This document shows, in pieces, positions 42,013 through 49,902 of a stretch of DNA of 64,000 nt. This stretch comes from Crystallibacter degradans. GTDB lineage: Bacteria; Actinomycetota; Actinomycetes; Actinomycetales; Micrococcaceae. The stretch is taken from the NCBI RefSeq assembly GCF_012952295.1, contig NZ_JABBCH010000004.1, positions 124,001 to 188,000 on the forward strand. The letters are read 5' to 3'. Under the pieces are notes generated by a model that was given only the letters and a program-made list of their open reading frames with translations, was not told the origin of the DNA and did not search any database. The position numbers were made by a program, and so were the translations under genes. The first letter of the stretch is position 1. Each line of letters begins with the position of its first letter.

Positions 42013-42945
42013 TCACGGCTGCGCCGGTTCGTTGAACTCGCCCATGTTGTGTTTCAGATATGCCGGTTCGCGCCAGCCGAGCGCCGCTTCGGTAAAGCGC
42101 ACGGCCGAGTTGGCTTCGGCGGCATTGTGCATCCTCACGATTCTGGCCCCGTTCATAATGCACATGACGGCGGCAGCAAGGGACCCGGACAGGCGGTCCT
42201 TCTTGGGCTGGTCCAGCGTCTCGCCGATGAAGTCCTTGTTCGAAACGGCGGCCAGCGCAGGGAAACCGAGAGCGGCTATTTCCTGGAAACGGCGGGTGAT
42301 TTCCAGCGAGTGCAGGGTGTTCTTGTTCAGGTCATGGCCAGGGTCGATAACGATCTTCTCGGGCGCGATGCCCAGCTCCACGGCCAGATCCACTTTGCGC
42401 CGCAGGAAGTCCGTAATTTCGACGACGACGTCGTTGTATTGGGGACGCGGATAGACGGTCCGCGGCGCCGCCAGCGAATGCGTGATGACCAGGTGGGCGC
42501 CGCTTGCGGCCACGACGGCGGCGAGGTCTTTGTTCTGCAGCCCGGTGGTGTCATTGATGACGTTGGCGCCAGCCTTGATGCTGGCTTCTGCGACCTCGGG
42601 CAGGAAAGTGTCGGCCGAAATGATGACGTTGGACCGCGCGCGGACGGCCTCGATGACCGGCACGATCCGTTCTGCCTCTTCGGCGGCGCTCAAAGCCGGC
42701 CCCGGTGAAAACGGAACACCGCCGATGTCAACCCAGTCGGCGCCGTCGTTAACTGCCTGCAGGCACGCGTCCACTGCCGCTTCCAGCGCAAACGTCCGGC
42801 CGCCGTCGAAAAAGGAATCGGGCGTGCGGTTGATGATGGCCATCAGCGCTACCTGGTTGTCGAAATCGATCTTCCGGTCACCGAAGGTGTGGACCGGATG
42901 GTCGAGGGTCGGCAGGTAGATGCCGGGTAGCGCAGTTTCCGTCAC
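42013..42945 (-). CDS. dihydropteroate synthase paralogue (FolP2-like)
   Basis: 310 aa TIM-barrel protein of the DHPS family: INRTPDSFFDGGRTF (38-52), WVDIGG (71-76), NDTTG, and DPGHDLNKNT. Residues that bind pABA/pterin in true DHPS are altered. The ESTRPG loop is VPFSPG (77-82), the GxGFxK loop is HDLNKN, S-R-K is S235-N236-K237, and the terminal H-D is H273-N274. This resembles mycobacterial FolP2, reported not to have DHPS activity. The GTG start overlaps the flavoprotein stop by four bases. Function is unknown; a pterin ligand is likely. Confidence 0.85.
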   Translation of the reverse strand: MTETALPGIYLPTLDHPVHTFGDRKIDFDNQVALMAIINRTPDSFFDGGRTFALEAAVDACLQAVNDGADWVDIGGVPFSPGPALSAAEEAERIVPVIEAVRARSNVIISADTFLPEVAEASIKAGANVINDTTGLQNKDLAAVVAASGAHLVITHSLAAPRTVYPRPQYNDVVVEITDFLRRKVDLAVELGIAPEKIVIDPGHDLNKNTLHSLEITRRFQEIAALGFPALAAVSNKDFIGETLDQPKKDRLSGSLAAAVMCIMNGARIVRMHNAAEANSAVRFTEAALGWREPAYLKHNMGEFNEPAQP

Positions 42946-44165
42946 AGGCTCTTCAACTCCTTGGCAGTGTTGGATACGTCCACCGCTTCAACGGGGCGGC
43001 CGGAGCGGATCAGGTCCTGGATGTCGTCCTGCACATCCCAAACATTTACATTCATACCAGCCACCACGCGCCCTTCCCGCAACCAGAACGCAATGAACTC
43101 CATGGCGTCCAGGTCACCGCGGATGACCGGCTCGGCCGTGGCCCACGGGAAGTAGCCGGAATACTCCATGCCGATATCGAACTGGTCCGTGTAGAAGTAG
43201 GGAATGTCATCGTTGACCGCATCCTGGCCCAGCATTACCCGCGCCGCCGTCTTGCCCTGGGCGATCGCGTTGGCCCAGTGTTCGCTGCGCAAGGGGCGGC
43301 CAAGAGCCGGATGATAGGCGTTGGCGACATCACCGGCGGCGAACACGTCCGCTGCGGAAGTGCGCAGGCTCTGGTCCGTATCGATACCGTTGGACACGGC
43401 CAGCCCGGCCGCCTTGGCCAGGGCTGTGTTCGGGACGGCGCCGATGGCAACGAGCACCAAGTCCGCGGGCAGGCGCTCGCCGCCCTCGAGGACCACTTCC
43501 TCGACCGTGCCTTCCCCGCCGGTGAACTCCAGCGGCGTCATCCCGGTACGGATAATAACGCCTTCCCGCCGGTGCCGGTCCGCGAACTGGTTGCCGATGA
43601 GAGTGCCCAGGGCATGGCCCAGCGGCACGTCCTCGGGGCCGACGAGCGTTACGTCATTGCCCAGTTGCCGGGCCGTGGCGCCGACCTCCATCCCGATCCA
43701 GCCGAGTCCGATGACCACGAGTTTCTTGCCGCCTCCGGCCAGCGCGGAGTGCAGCGCGCTGCTCTCTTCGAGTGAGCGCAGGTAGTGGATGCCTTCCAGC
43801 GCGGCGCCGGGGATATCCAGCCGCCGGGATGAAGCGCCGGTAGCCAGCAGCAACTGCCCGTAACCGAGTTTCGTGCCGTCGGCCAGGGTCACGGAGTGGC
43901 CGGCCGGATCGAGAGACTCCACTGATGTCTGCTGCCGCAGATCGACCTTGTTCTCCGCATACCAGCCGGGGTCCTTGACCAGGGCAGCGGACGCGTCCTC
44001 GCTCCCGGCCAGATAGGCCTTGGATAGCGGCGGACGGATGTACGGTTCGTGGGGTTCGGCGCCGACCAGGGTGATATCGCCGGTGAAGCCTTCACCGCGC
44101 AGGGTCTCGGCGGCGGTGGCGCCGGCCAGGCCCGCACCCGCAATAACGATTGATGTGGTCCCCAT
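42942..44165 (-). CDS. NAD(P)H:ferredoxin/rubredoxin-type FAD-dependent reductase
   Basis: 407 aa pyridine-nucleotide-disulfide-fold flavoprotein. FAD site: IVIAGAGLAGATAAETLRGEG; NAD(P)H site: LVVIGLGWIGMEVGATARQLG; second FAD motif: SAADVFAAGDVANAY. The overall pattern (PYIRPPLSKAYL, C-terminal reductase domain) is that of BphA4/rhodocoxin-reductase-like ferredoxin reductases that feed electrons to oxygenases. No ferredoxin or oxygenase is adjacent. It heads the operon with the FolP2-like and RibD-like genes. ATG 44163-44165 has AAGGAG eight bases upstream. Confidence 0.9.
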   Translation of the reverse strand: MGTTSIVIAGAGLAGATAAETLRGEGFTGDITLVGAEPHEPYIRPPLSKAYLAGSEDASAALVKDPGWYAENKVDLRQQTSVESLDPAGHSVTLADGTKLGYGQLLLATGASSRRLDIPGAALEGIHYLRSLEESSALHSALAGGGKKLVVIGLGWIGMEVGATARQLGNDVTLVGPEDVPLGHALGTLIGNQFADRHRREGVIIRTGMTPLEFTGGEGTVEEVVLEGGERLPADLVLVAIGAVPNTALAKAAGLAVSNGIDTDQSLRTSAADVFAAGDVANAYHPALGRPLRSEHWANAIAQGKTAARVMLGQDAVNDDIPYFYTDQFDIGMEYSGYFPWATAEPVIRGDLDAMEFIAFWLREGRVVAGMNVNVWDVQDDIQDLIRSGRPVEAVDVSNTAKELKSL

Positions 44166-44237
44166 GATGGCGCTCCTTGACTGCGTGGTGTGCGGTGCTG
44201 GCTCCGGATTGCAATTGCTCTAAAACGGGTATTTATG

Positions 44238-44266
44238 ACTTTAGAAAGGGTGTTGATGGAAGTCAA
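44238..44266 (-). promoter_or_regulatory. sigma70-like promoter of the flavoprotein-folP2-reductase operon
   Basis: On the minus strand TTGACT (complement of 44261-44266) and TAAAGT (complement of 44238-44243) are exactly 17 bases apart. Transcription would start near 44231, giving a leader of about 65 bases with an AAGGAG ribosome site. This is the best promoter match in the window. Confidence 0.7.
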
Positions 44267-44301
44267 TGGAGGTGATTTTCGTGAACTCTTCGTGCGACCG
44301 G

Positions 44302-44307
44302 TAGAAT
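44302..44307 (+). promoter_or_regulatory. predicted -10 of a leaderless cysteine desulfurase promoter
   Basis: TAGAAT ends six bases before the GTG at 44314; no ribosome site lies between. TTCGTG at 44278-44283 would be a weak -35 with an 18-base spacer. The region is shared with the divergent flavoprotein promoter. Confidence 0.5.
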
Positions 44308-44313
44308 TCTGGT

Positions 44314-45540
44314 GTGCCCGTGTATCTAGACCACGCGGCGACCACGCCCATTTCGGCGCAGGCCCTGGCCGCACTCACCACTGAACTCAGCCGCAGCGGC
44401 AATCCTTCCTCGCTGCACGGCTCCGGCCGCCGTGCCCGCAGGGTGGTCGAAGATGCGCGCGAATCCCTGGCCGCGGCCGCCGGTGCGCACCCGAGCGAGA
44501 TCATCTTCACCTCCGGCGGCACCGAAGCGGACAACCTCGCCGTCAAGGGGCTCTACTGGGCCCGGCACGACGCTGATCCCAGCCGCCGGAAGATCATCTG
44601 CTCTCCGGTGGAGCACCCCGCAGTGCTGGACACCGTTGAATGGCTGGCCGCGCATGAGGGCGCGGAAATCGTATGGCTGCCTGTCGACGAATTCGGTGTC
44701 GTTTCGCTTCCGGCCCTGCAGGCTGAGCTCGACGCCGATGCCTCCTCCGTGGCGCTGGTTGCGGTCATGTGGGCCAACAACGAGGTCGGCTCGGTCCAGC
44801 CCATCGCCGGGATTGTCGCGGCGGCGCGCGCCTACGGGGTCCCGGTCCATTCCGACGCCGTCCAGGCGTTTGGTTCCCTGCCGGTGTCCTTCAAAGAGTC
44901 CGGGCTGGACACGATGGCCATCAGTGGACACAAGATCGGCGGACCGGTGGGTGTTGGCGCACTGCTGGTTGGGCGCAGCGTCAAGCTGACGCCTGTCCAG
45001 CACGGCGGCGGGCAGGAACGGGACATCCGCTCCGGCACCTTGGACACCCCCGCCATCGCTGCCTTTGCCGCGGCGGCGGAGGCCGCCGTCGGAAATCTCG
45101 CCGAGGAAAGCGAACGTTTGGCGAGGCTGCGCGACAAGCTGATTGCCGGCGTCGTAAGTGCGGTTCCCGAGGCGGTGCTGCGCGGCACGCCGGATCCTCA
45201 GCTGGCGGGCAAACGGCTGCCGGGCAATGCGCATTTCACCTTCCCCGGCTGCGAAGGCGACTCCCTGCTGTTCCTGCTCGACCTGGCCGGGGTTGAGTCC
45301 TCGACCGGCTCCGCCTGCACCGCCGGCGTGCCCCGGCCCTCGCACGTGCTGCTGGCCATGGGGCTGGGCGAAGACGAGGCGCGCGGCGCCCAGCGGTTCA
45401 GCCTCGGGCATACATCGACCGCCGATGACGTTGATGCATTGTTGAAGGTGCTGCCGGACGCCTACGCACGGGCCAGGAAAGCCGGCATGGCCGGGCACAT
45501 GTCCAGCATCGTCACGGCCGGCACCGAGCGCTGGCAATAG
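44314..45540 (+). CDS. cysteine desulfurase (NifS/IscS family)
   Basis: 408 aa PLP enzyme that takes sulfur from cysteine. YLDHAATTPIS opens it, IIFTSGGTEADNLAVKG follows, the PLP lysine is Lys207 in SGHKIGGPVGVGAL, and the persulfide Cys335 is in SSTGSACTAG. It is followed 76 bases later by mnmA, the usual partner for tRNA thiolation, so sulfur relay to MnmA is the likely role. GTG start with apparently leaderless transcription. Short active-site loop and sequence fit the IscS-like group I enzymes. Confidence 0.92.
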   Translation: MPVYLDHAATTPISAQALAALTTELSRSGNPSSLHGSGRRARRVVEDARESLAAAAGAHPSEIIFTSGGTEADNLAVKGLYWARHDADPSRRKIICSPVEHPAVLDTVEWLAAHEGAEIVWLPVDEFGVVSLPALQAELDADASSVALVAVMWANNEVGSVQPIAGIVAAARAYGVPVHSDAVQAFGSLPVSFKESGLDTMAISGHKIGGPVGVGALLVGRSVKLTPVQHGGGQERDIRSGTLDTPAIAAFAAAAEAAVGNLAEESERLARLRDKLIAGVVSAVPEAVLRGTPDPQLAGKRLPGNAHFTFPGCEGDSLLFLLDLAGVESSTGSACTAGVPRPSHVLLAMGLGEDEARGAQRFSLGHTSTADDVDALLKVLPDAYARARKAGMAGHMSSIVTAGTERWQ

Positions 45541-45616
45541 CAGCGCCGCCGGAGCGCCTTCGAGCCCGCCGGGGATTAAGGCAACTGCAATTGAACACAA
45601 CACATAAGGATTTTTC

Positions 45617-46753
45617 ATGAAGGTATTGGCAGCGATGAGCGGCGGAGTCGACTCCGCCGTGGCAGCAGCGCGCGCGGTGGAAGCCGGACACGATGTGGTC
45701 GGCGTCCACCTGGCGCTGTCCCGCATGCCCGGCACGCTGCGCACCGGCAGCCGCGGCTGCTGCACCATCGAGGACTCGCGCGATGCCTGGCGGGCCTGCG
45801 ACATCCTGGGCATTCCGTACTACGTCTGGGACTTCTCTGAGCGGTTCAAGGAAGACGTGGTGGATGACTTCATCGCCGAGTATGCCGCCGGACGCACCCC
45901 GAACCCCTGCATGCGCTGCAACGAGCGGATCAAGTTTGCCGCGCTGCTGGAGAAGGCGCTCGCGCTGGGGTTCGACGCCGTGTGCACGGGCCACTACGCC
46001 AAGGTGATCGAGGACGCGGACGGCAACCGGGAGCTGCACCGTGCCGCCGACTGGGCCAAGGACCAGTCCTACGTGCTCGGCGTACTCACCCACGAGCAGC
46101 TCAAGCATTCCATGTTCCCGCTGGCCGAGACCCCGTCCAAGGCCGAGGTCCGGGCAGAGGCCGAGCGGCGCGGGCTCTCCGTGGCCAACAAGCCGGACAG
46201 CCACGACATCTGCTTTATTTCCGACGGCGATACCCGCGGCTGGCTGGCCGAGAAGATCGAGATGGAAACCGGGCAGATCGTGGACCAGACCGGCGAAGTG
46301 GTCGGGGAGCACGACGGCGCCAACGCCTTCACGGTAGGCCAGCGCCGCGGCCTGAAGCTGGGCCGCCCGGCAGCGGACGGCAAGCCACGCTTTGTGCTGG
46401 AGATCCGGCCCAAGGAAAACAAGGTTGTCGTTGGCCCCGAGGCGCTGCTGGCAGTGGACCAGATGCGCGGCATCAAGGTCTCCTGGGCCGGCGTGCCCAT
46501 CGCCGAGGTCGAGTCCCGGACCGATTTCGACTGCATGGTCCAGGTCCGCGCCCATGGCGATCCGGTTGCGGCCCGCGCACAGGTGCAGCCCGCCGACGAC
46601 GGCCGGCCCGAACTGGTGGTCACACTGGTGGAGCCGATGCGCGGCGTGGCGCCCGGCCAGACCATGGTGCTCTACCAGGGCACCCGGGTGCTCGGGCAGG
46701 CTACCATCGATTCGGCCCGTTCACTCAGCTGGGATCCGGCCCAGGTTTCCTGA
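45617..46753 (+). CDS. mnmA: tRNA-specific 2-thiouridylase
   Basis: 378 aa. MnmA adenylates U34 of tRNA-Glu/Gln/Lys and replaces the 2-oxygen with sulfur. The P-loop is [11 protein letters not shown]; the catalytic cysteines are Cys98 in [12 protein letters not shown] and Cys199 in [10 protein letters not shown], with [11 protein letters not shown] between them. The C-terminal beta-barrel is complete ([14 protein letters not shown]...). Sulfur would come from the upstream cysteine desulfurase. ATG 45617 has AAGGATTTTTC upstream. Confidence 0.96.
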   Translation: MKVLAAMSGGVDSAVAAARAVEAGHDVVGVHLALSRMPGTLRTGSRGCCTIEDSRDAWRACDILGIPYYVWDFSERFKEDVVDDFIAEYAAGRTPNPCMRCNERIKFAALLEKALALGFDAVCTGHYAKVIEDADGNRELHRAADWAKDQSYVLGVLTHEQLKHSMFPLAETPSKAEVRAEAERRGLSVANKPDSHDICFISDGDTRGWLAEKIEMETGQIVDQTGEVVGEHDGANAFTVGQRRGLKLGRPAADGKPRFVLEIRPKENKVVVGPEALLAVDQMRGIKVSWAGVPIAEVESRTDFDCMVQVRAHGDPVAARAQVQPADDGRPELVVTLVEPMRGVAPGQTMVLYQGTRVLGQATIDSARSLSWDPAQVS

Positions 46754-46770
46754 GCTATTACGCTGGCCTT

Positions 46771-47712
46771 ATGGCAGCGGTTAAATGGCGTCCCGTTATC
46801 GTCTTCATTGTGCTCGCGTACGCACTCGCGTGGCTGGCGGCGTTGCCGCTGTGGCTTGGCGGCGGTCTGCGGGACCCGCTTTTCGGGGTTTATGCGGTAC
46901 TGATGATGTTCACGCCAGCGGTAGCCGCCCTGATCGTCAGCCGTTTCCTGGATCGGCCCGCGTCGATTCCGCGGGAACTCGGACTCGTCCAGGTGCGCCC
47001 GGTGGGACGCTTCCTGCTCTACCTGGGCCTGGGGCTGGTGGTCCCGGTTGTCCTTGTCATGGGGGCACTGATCGTAGGGGCTTGGCTGGGCGTTTACCCG
47101 GCTGACTTCCAGAACTTCTCCGGATTCGAAGCTGCCCTCCGCGAGCAGACCGAGGCTGTCGGGGCACCGCTGCCGGCCATCCCCATCGGCGTCCTGGTGG
47201 CCGCGCAGTTCATCAATATCTTCATTGGGACCATCATCAACACGGTTCCGGCCCTCGGCGAAGAGCTCGGCTGGCGCGGCTGGTTGCTGCCGCGGCTGAT
47301 GCCGCTCGGTGCGCCCGCTGCGATCGTGGTTTCCGGCGTCGTATGGGGGTTGTGGCATGCCCCGCTGATCCTGCTTGGCTATAACTACCCGGACGGACCC
47401 GGCTGGTTGGGCGTCCTGGCCATGTGCGGCATGTGCATTGTGTTCGGCGGTGTTTTCGCCTGGCTGCGGCTGCGCTCGGATTCGGTCTGGCCGGCGGCGC
47501 TGGCCCACGGCGCCCTCAACGCGTCTGCCGGGCTGATGTTCGTCTTCGTGATGGCCGGCACCGGATTCTCCACCTTCCACGCCGGCGTGCTGGGCTGGTC
47601 AGGCTGGATCCTGCCGCTGCTGCTGATCATCGCCCTGGGGCTTGCCGGCCTGTTCCGCCCGGCGGCTTCATACAGAGTCCAGAGGACGCAAAGCCCGACG
47701 GCGAAACCCTAG
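46771..47712 (+). CDS. CPBP (CAAX-type) intramembrane metalloprotease
   Basis: 313 aa with about eight hydrophobic helices. The Abi/CPBP motifs are present: EELGWRGWLLPRLM (EExxxR), WGLWHAPLILLGYNYP (HxxxN-like) and LAHGALNASAG. Bacterial members are intramembrane proteases or bacteriocin-immunity-like proteins; the substrate is unknown. ATG 46771 lies 17 bases after mnmA. There is no ribosome site, and TATTAC (46756-46761) ends nine bases before the ATG, so it may be leaderless. The open frame extends far upstream inside mnmA, which I reject. Confidence 0.86.
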   Translation: MAAVKWRPVIVFIVLAYALAWLAALPLWLGGGLRDPLFGVYAVLMMFTPAVAALIVSRFLDRPASIPRELGLVQVRPVGRFLLYLGLGLVVPVVLVMGALIVGAWLGVYPADFQNFSGFEAALREQTEAVGAPLPAIPIGVLVAAQFINIFIGTIINTVPALGEELGWRGWLLPRLMPLGAPAAIVVSGVVWGLWHAPLILLGYNYPDGPGWLGVLAMCGMCIVFGGVFAWLRLRSDSVWPAALAHGALNASAGLMFVFVMAGTGFSTFHAGVLGWSGWILPLLLIIALGLAGLFRPAASYRVQRTQSPTAKP

Positions 47713-47715
47713 ACT
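47710..47715 (+). promoter_or_regulatory. predicted -10 of a leaderless chorismate mutase promoter
   Basis: TAGACT overlaps the stop codon of the CPBP gene and ends six bases before the chorismate mutase ATG. No ribosome site is present between them. Confidence 0.45.
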
Positions 47716-47721
47716 GGACGC

Positions 47722-48123
47722 ATGACTGAACCACGCCTTGCTGAAGATTTCGATCCGTCGGCCAGCTCCTTGTCCGGAGAGGTTGCCCCTGAGATCATGG
47801 CGGAGCTCTTGTCAGTGCGGGGGAGTATCGACAACATCGATGCGACGCTCGTGTACCTCCTTGCTGAGCGGTTCAAGGCCACGCAGCGGGTGGGATATCT
47901 CAAAGCGCGCTACAAGCTGCCGGCGGCGGATCCGGACCGGGAGGCAGCCCAGATCACCAGGCTGCGGCGCCTGGCAGAGGAAGCACATCTGGACCCGGCC
48001 TTTGCGGAGAAATTTCTGAACTTCATCATTTCCGAGGTCATCAGGCATCACCAGGCCATTTCCAACGAACACAACGGTGACACCAACCGCGATGCCGAAC
48101 AGGACGAGTCAGCCGGAGTATGA
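47722..48123 (+). CDS. chorismate mutase, AroQ type
   Basis: 133 aa. An all-helical AroQ fold rearranges chorismate to prephenate, feeding Phe/Tyr synthesis. SVRGSIDNIDATLVYLLAERFKATQRVGYLK gives the first long helix with the active-site Arg and Lys, and DPDREAAQITRLRRLAEE the next. FLNFIISEVIRHHQAI closes the fold. The first ~30 residues and last ~20 are disordered extras. It overlaps the MetE-like gene by four bases, so the two are translationally coupled, an unusual pairing. Confidence 0.88.
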   Translation: MTEPRLAEDFDPSASSLSGEVAPEIMAELLSVRGSIDNIDATLVYLLAERFKATQRVGYLKARYKLPAADPDREAAQITRLRRLAEEAHLDPAFAEKFLNFIISEVIRHHQAISNEHNGDTNRDAEQDESAGV

Positions 48124-49187
48124 CCAGCCCACGAGAAGCACCTCCGGCTGCACCGGAGCAAACTGCACTGTCCGTCAGCGCAACCGGGCTGGGCAGTTGG
48201 CCGGGCACTGACCCGACGGAGGCGGCACGGACCATCCGCGGCGAACTGGGGGAGCCGAACCTGCCGCATCTGGTGGAACTGCCGGACAGGGGTGTCGGCT
48301 CCGACCCGGTGGGCCGTACCGCAGCCATGCTGCTGGAACTGGCCGTAGACCTCCAGCCCCACGGCTGGCGTCTGGTTGACCGTCCGGGGCTGGACCACCG
48401 CCGGGCGGCGTCTGCGCTGAGTACCGATGTCAACGTGCTTGCAGACGTTGCCGGCGCGGAAGAGGATCCGGGTTCACAGTTGAAACTGCAGTGCCGCGGA
48501 CCGCTCTCCATGGCAGCCAATCTCTATCTGCACAACGGCGAACGGGCCTTGCTGGACAGCGGTGCGCGCCGTGACATTGCCGAGTCCCTGGCGGCCGGCG
48601 TCGTCGAACATCTGCAGCGGGTCCGCAGGGCGGTGCCCGGGGCGGACATCATCGTCCAGGTGGAAGAGCCGGAGATCGCGCAGGTCCTGGCCGGAGCCAT
48701 TCCGACTGCCAGCGGCTACCGCACCCTGCGGGCTGTTCCCGAACATGAGGTGAGTACGCAGTGGCGCCAGCTGGTGGAGTCGCTGCACGCGGCCGGTGCC
48801 CGGCAAGTAGTCGTAGCGCTGCCCGGGGCGGATGCTCCGTTCGATCTGGTCCTGGACGGCGGCATGGACGGCGTCGCCGTTGCGCTTGAGGGTTTGACCA
48901 CCGTCCAGTGGGAGGCGCTGGCAGCAGCGGCCGAAGCGGACAAGGGCATTTGGCTGGGGGCGGTGCAGTCCGGCCGTCCCGTCCAAGAGCCTCCGCGCGT
49001 CACCGCCATCGTGGATTCCGTCCTGCGTCCCTGGCGGCAGCTCGGGCTTCCCCTGTCGAGGCTGCCCCAGCTCCGGCTCACGCCTTCAGCCGGACTGGCC
49101 GGCCAGTCGCCTGAGGCGGCCCGCCGGATCCTGACGCGGTTGAGCCAAAGCGCGGAGGCACTGAACCAGATTGTCGCCGAAGGATAG
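48120..49187 (+). CDS. MetE C-terminal-like protein without zinc ligands
   Basis: 355 aa protein resembling the C-terminal barrel of cobalamin-independent methionine synthase (ATGLGSWPGTDPTEAARTIRGELG..., CRGPLSMAANL, IIVQVEEPEIAQVL). True MetE binds zinc and homocysteine through His-x-Cys, Glu and Cys. This protein has one cysteine (in LQCRGP) and the H-x-C site reads VVVALPGAD. It is therefore not a conventional methionine synthase. Relatives occur beside mnmA, iscS and ligA in actinobacteria (Rv3015c in M. tuberculosis, from memory). Function unknown. Confidence 0.8.
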   Translation: MTSPREAPPAAPEQTALSVSATGLGSWPGTDPTEAARTIRGELGEPNLPHLVELPDRGVGSDPVGRTAAMLLELAVDLQPHGWRLVDRPGLDHRRAASALSTDVNVLADVAGAEEDPGSQLKLQCRGPLSMAANLYLHNGERALLDSGARRDIAESLAAGVVEHLQRVRRAVPGADIIVQVEEPEIAQVLAGAIPTASGYRTLRAVPEHEVSTQWRQLVESLHAAGARQVVVALPGADAPFDLVLDGGMDGVAVALEGLTTVQWEALAAAAEADKGIWLGAVQSGRPVQEPPRVTAIVDSVLRPWRQLGLPLSRLPQLRLTPSAGLAGQSPEAARRILTRLSQSAEALNQIVAEG

Positions 49188-49195
49188 CTTCGGCC

Positions 49196-49218
49196 GGCCG
49201 ACTGCCCGGCATTCGGCC
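49196..49218. terminator. short hairpin between convergent genes
   Basis: GGCCGA and TCGGCC pair over six bases around an 11-base loop in the 55-base gap between the MetE-like gene and the opposing DUF4166 gene. It has no U-run, so it is a weak candidate. Confidence 0.35.
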
Positions 49219-49242
49219 TAACAAGCCTCGCGGACCGGGCGG

Positions 49243-49893
49243 TCAGCCCTGGGAGGGCACCAGCCGGTAGGAGAACGATCCTTGGTATTCAAGCACGGTG
49301 CCCATTTGGCGTTGCAGTACCTTGGTGCGGATCCGGAAGCGGCCTTCGGGGCGGTCCCACCATTGCTCGGTGAAGGCGGCGGCTTCCAGTAGCCCCGGCA
49401 GGCCCAGCCGGATCCTGCCGGCGCCAAAACTGGTCCGGCGGGAGACCAGCCGCATCCGTCCGTCTGCTCCTACCGAGCACGCCAGGTCGGTCCGCACTGT
49501 GCCGCTGCGGCCCAGCACGTCCGTCAGCCCGGCCGCGTCCTGCCACACCGTCGTGTCCTGCATGGTGCGAGTGCCGCCGTCGAAATCGATGGTCCGGACG
49601 GCGGTCAGGGCTGGCCTGCCGGCTGCGTCCAGATGGGCGCGGTTTTCAATGCTGAAAGGCACGTCCCGCTGGTATTCCGGGAAGAGCGCATGGTCCCGGC
49701 CGGCGAGCCGCAGGAGCGGACGGAGCACAGGGCGCGGACCGCCGGCGACGTCGAAAATCCCGGTGCCGAGACCAATGGCGGGACCGCCGGCAGCGGTCGG
49801 GCCGGATCCCGCCGCCAGGCTGAAATACTCCTGCAGTTCGGGTTGCAGCAGTACGAAGTCCTTGCCCATGGCCAGCTGGTAGACCGATGCCAT
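49243..49893 (-). CDS. DUF4166 domain protein
   Basis: 216 aa soluble protein without signal peptide or helix. The pattern [41 protein letters not shown] and the closing EQWWDRPEGRFRIRTKVLQRQMGTVLEYQGSF match the DUF4166 family; no catalytic motif is evident. It starts nine bases after the DUF58 gene with AGGGGA upstream, so it is the last gene of the MoxR/DUF58 operon here. DUF4166 proteins are not standard members of that operon, so its link to it is uncertain. Confidence 0.75.
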   Translation of the reverse strand: MASVYQLAMGKDFVLLQPELQEYFSLAAGSGPTAAGGPAIGLGTGIFDVAGGPRPVLRPLLRLAGRDHALFPEYQRDVPFSIENRAHLDAAGRPALTAVRTIDFDGGTRTMQDTTVWQDAAGLTDVLGRSGTVRTDLACSVGADGRMRLVSRRTSFGAGRIRLGLPGLLEAAAFTEQWWDRPEGRFRIRTKVLQRQMGTVLEYQGSFSYRLVPSQG

Positions 49894-49902
49894 CCGGATC
49901 CC

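Noticed and set aside
44190-44384. 64-codon plus-strand ORF before the cysteine desulfurase
   Set aside because: It overlaps the promoter region and the first 70 bases of the desulfurase gene in another frame and resembles nothing.
45982-46770. Long N-terminal extension of the CPBP protease frame through mnmA
   Set aside because: The extension is the out-of-frame shadow of mnmA; membrane protein sequence begins only after ATG 46771.
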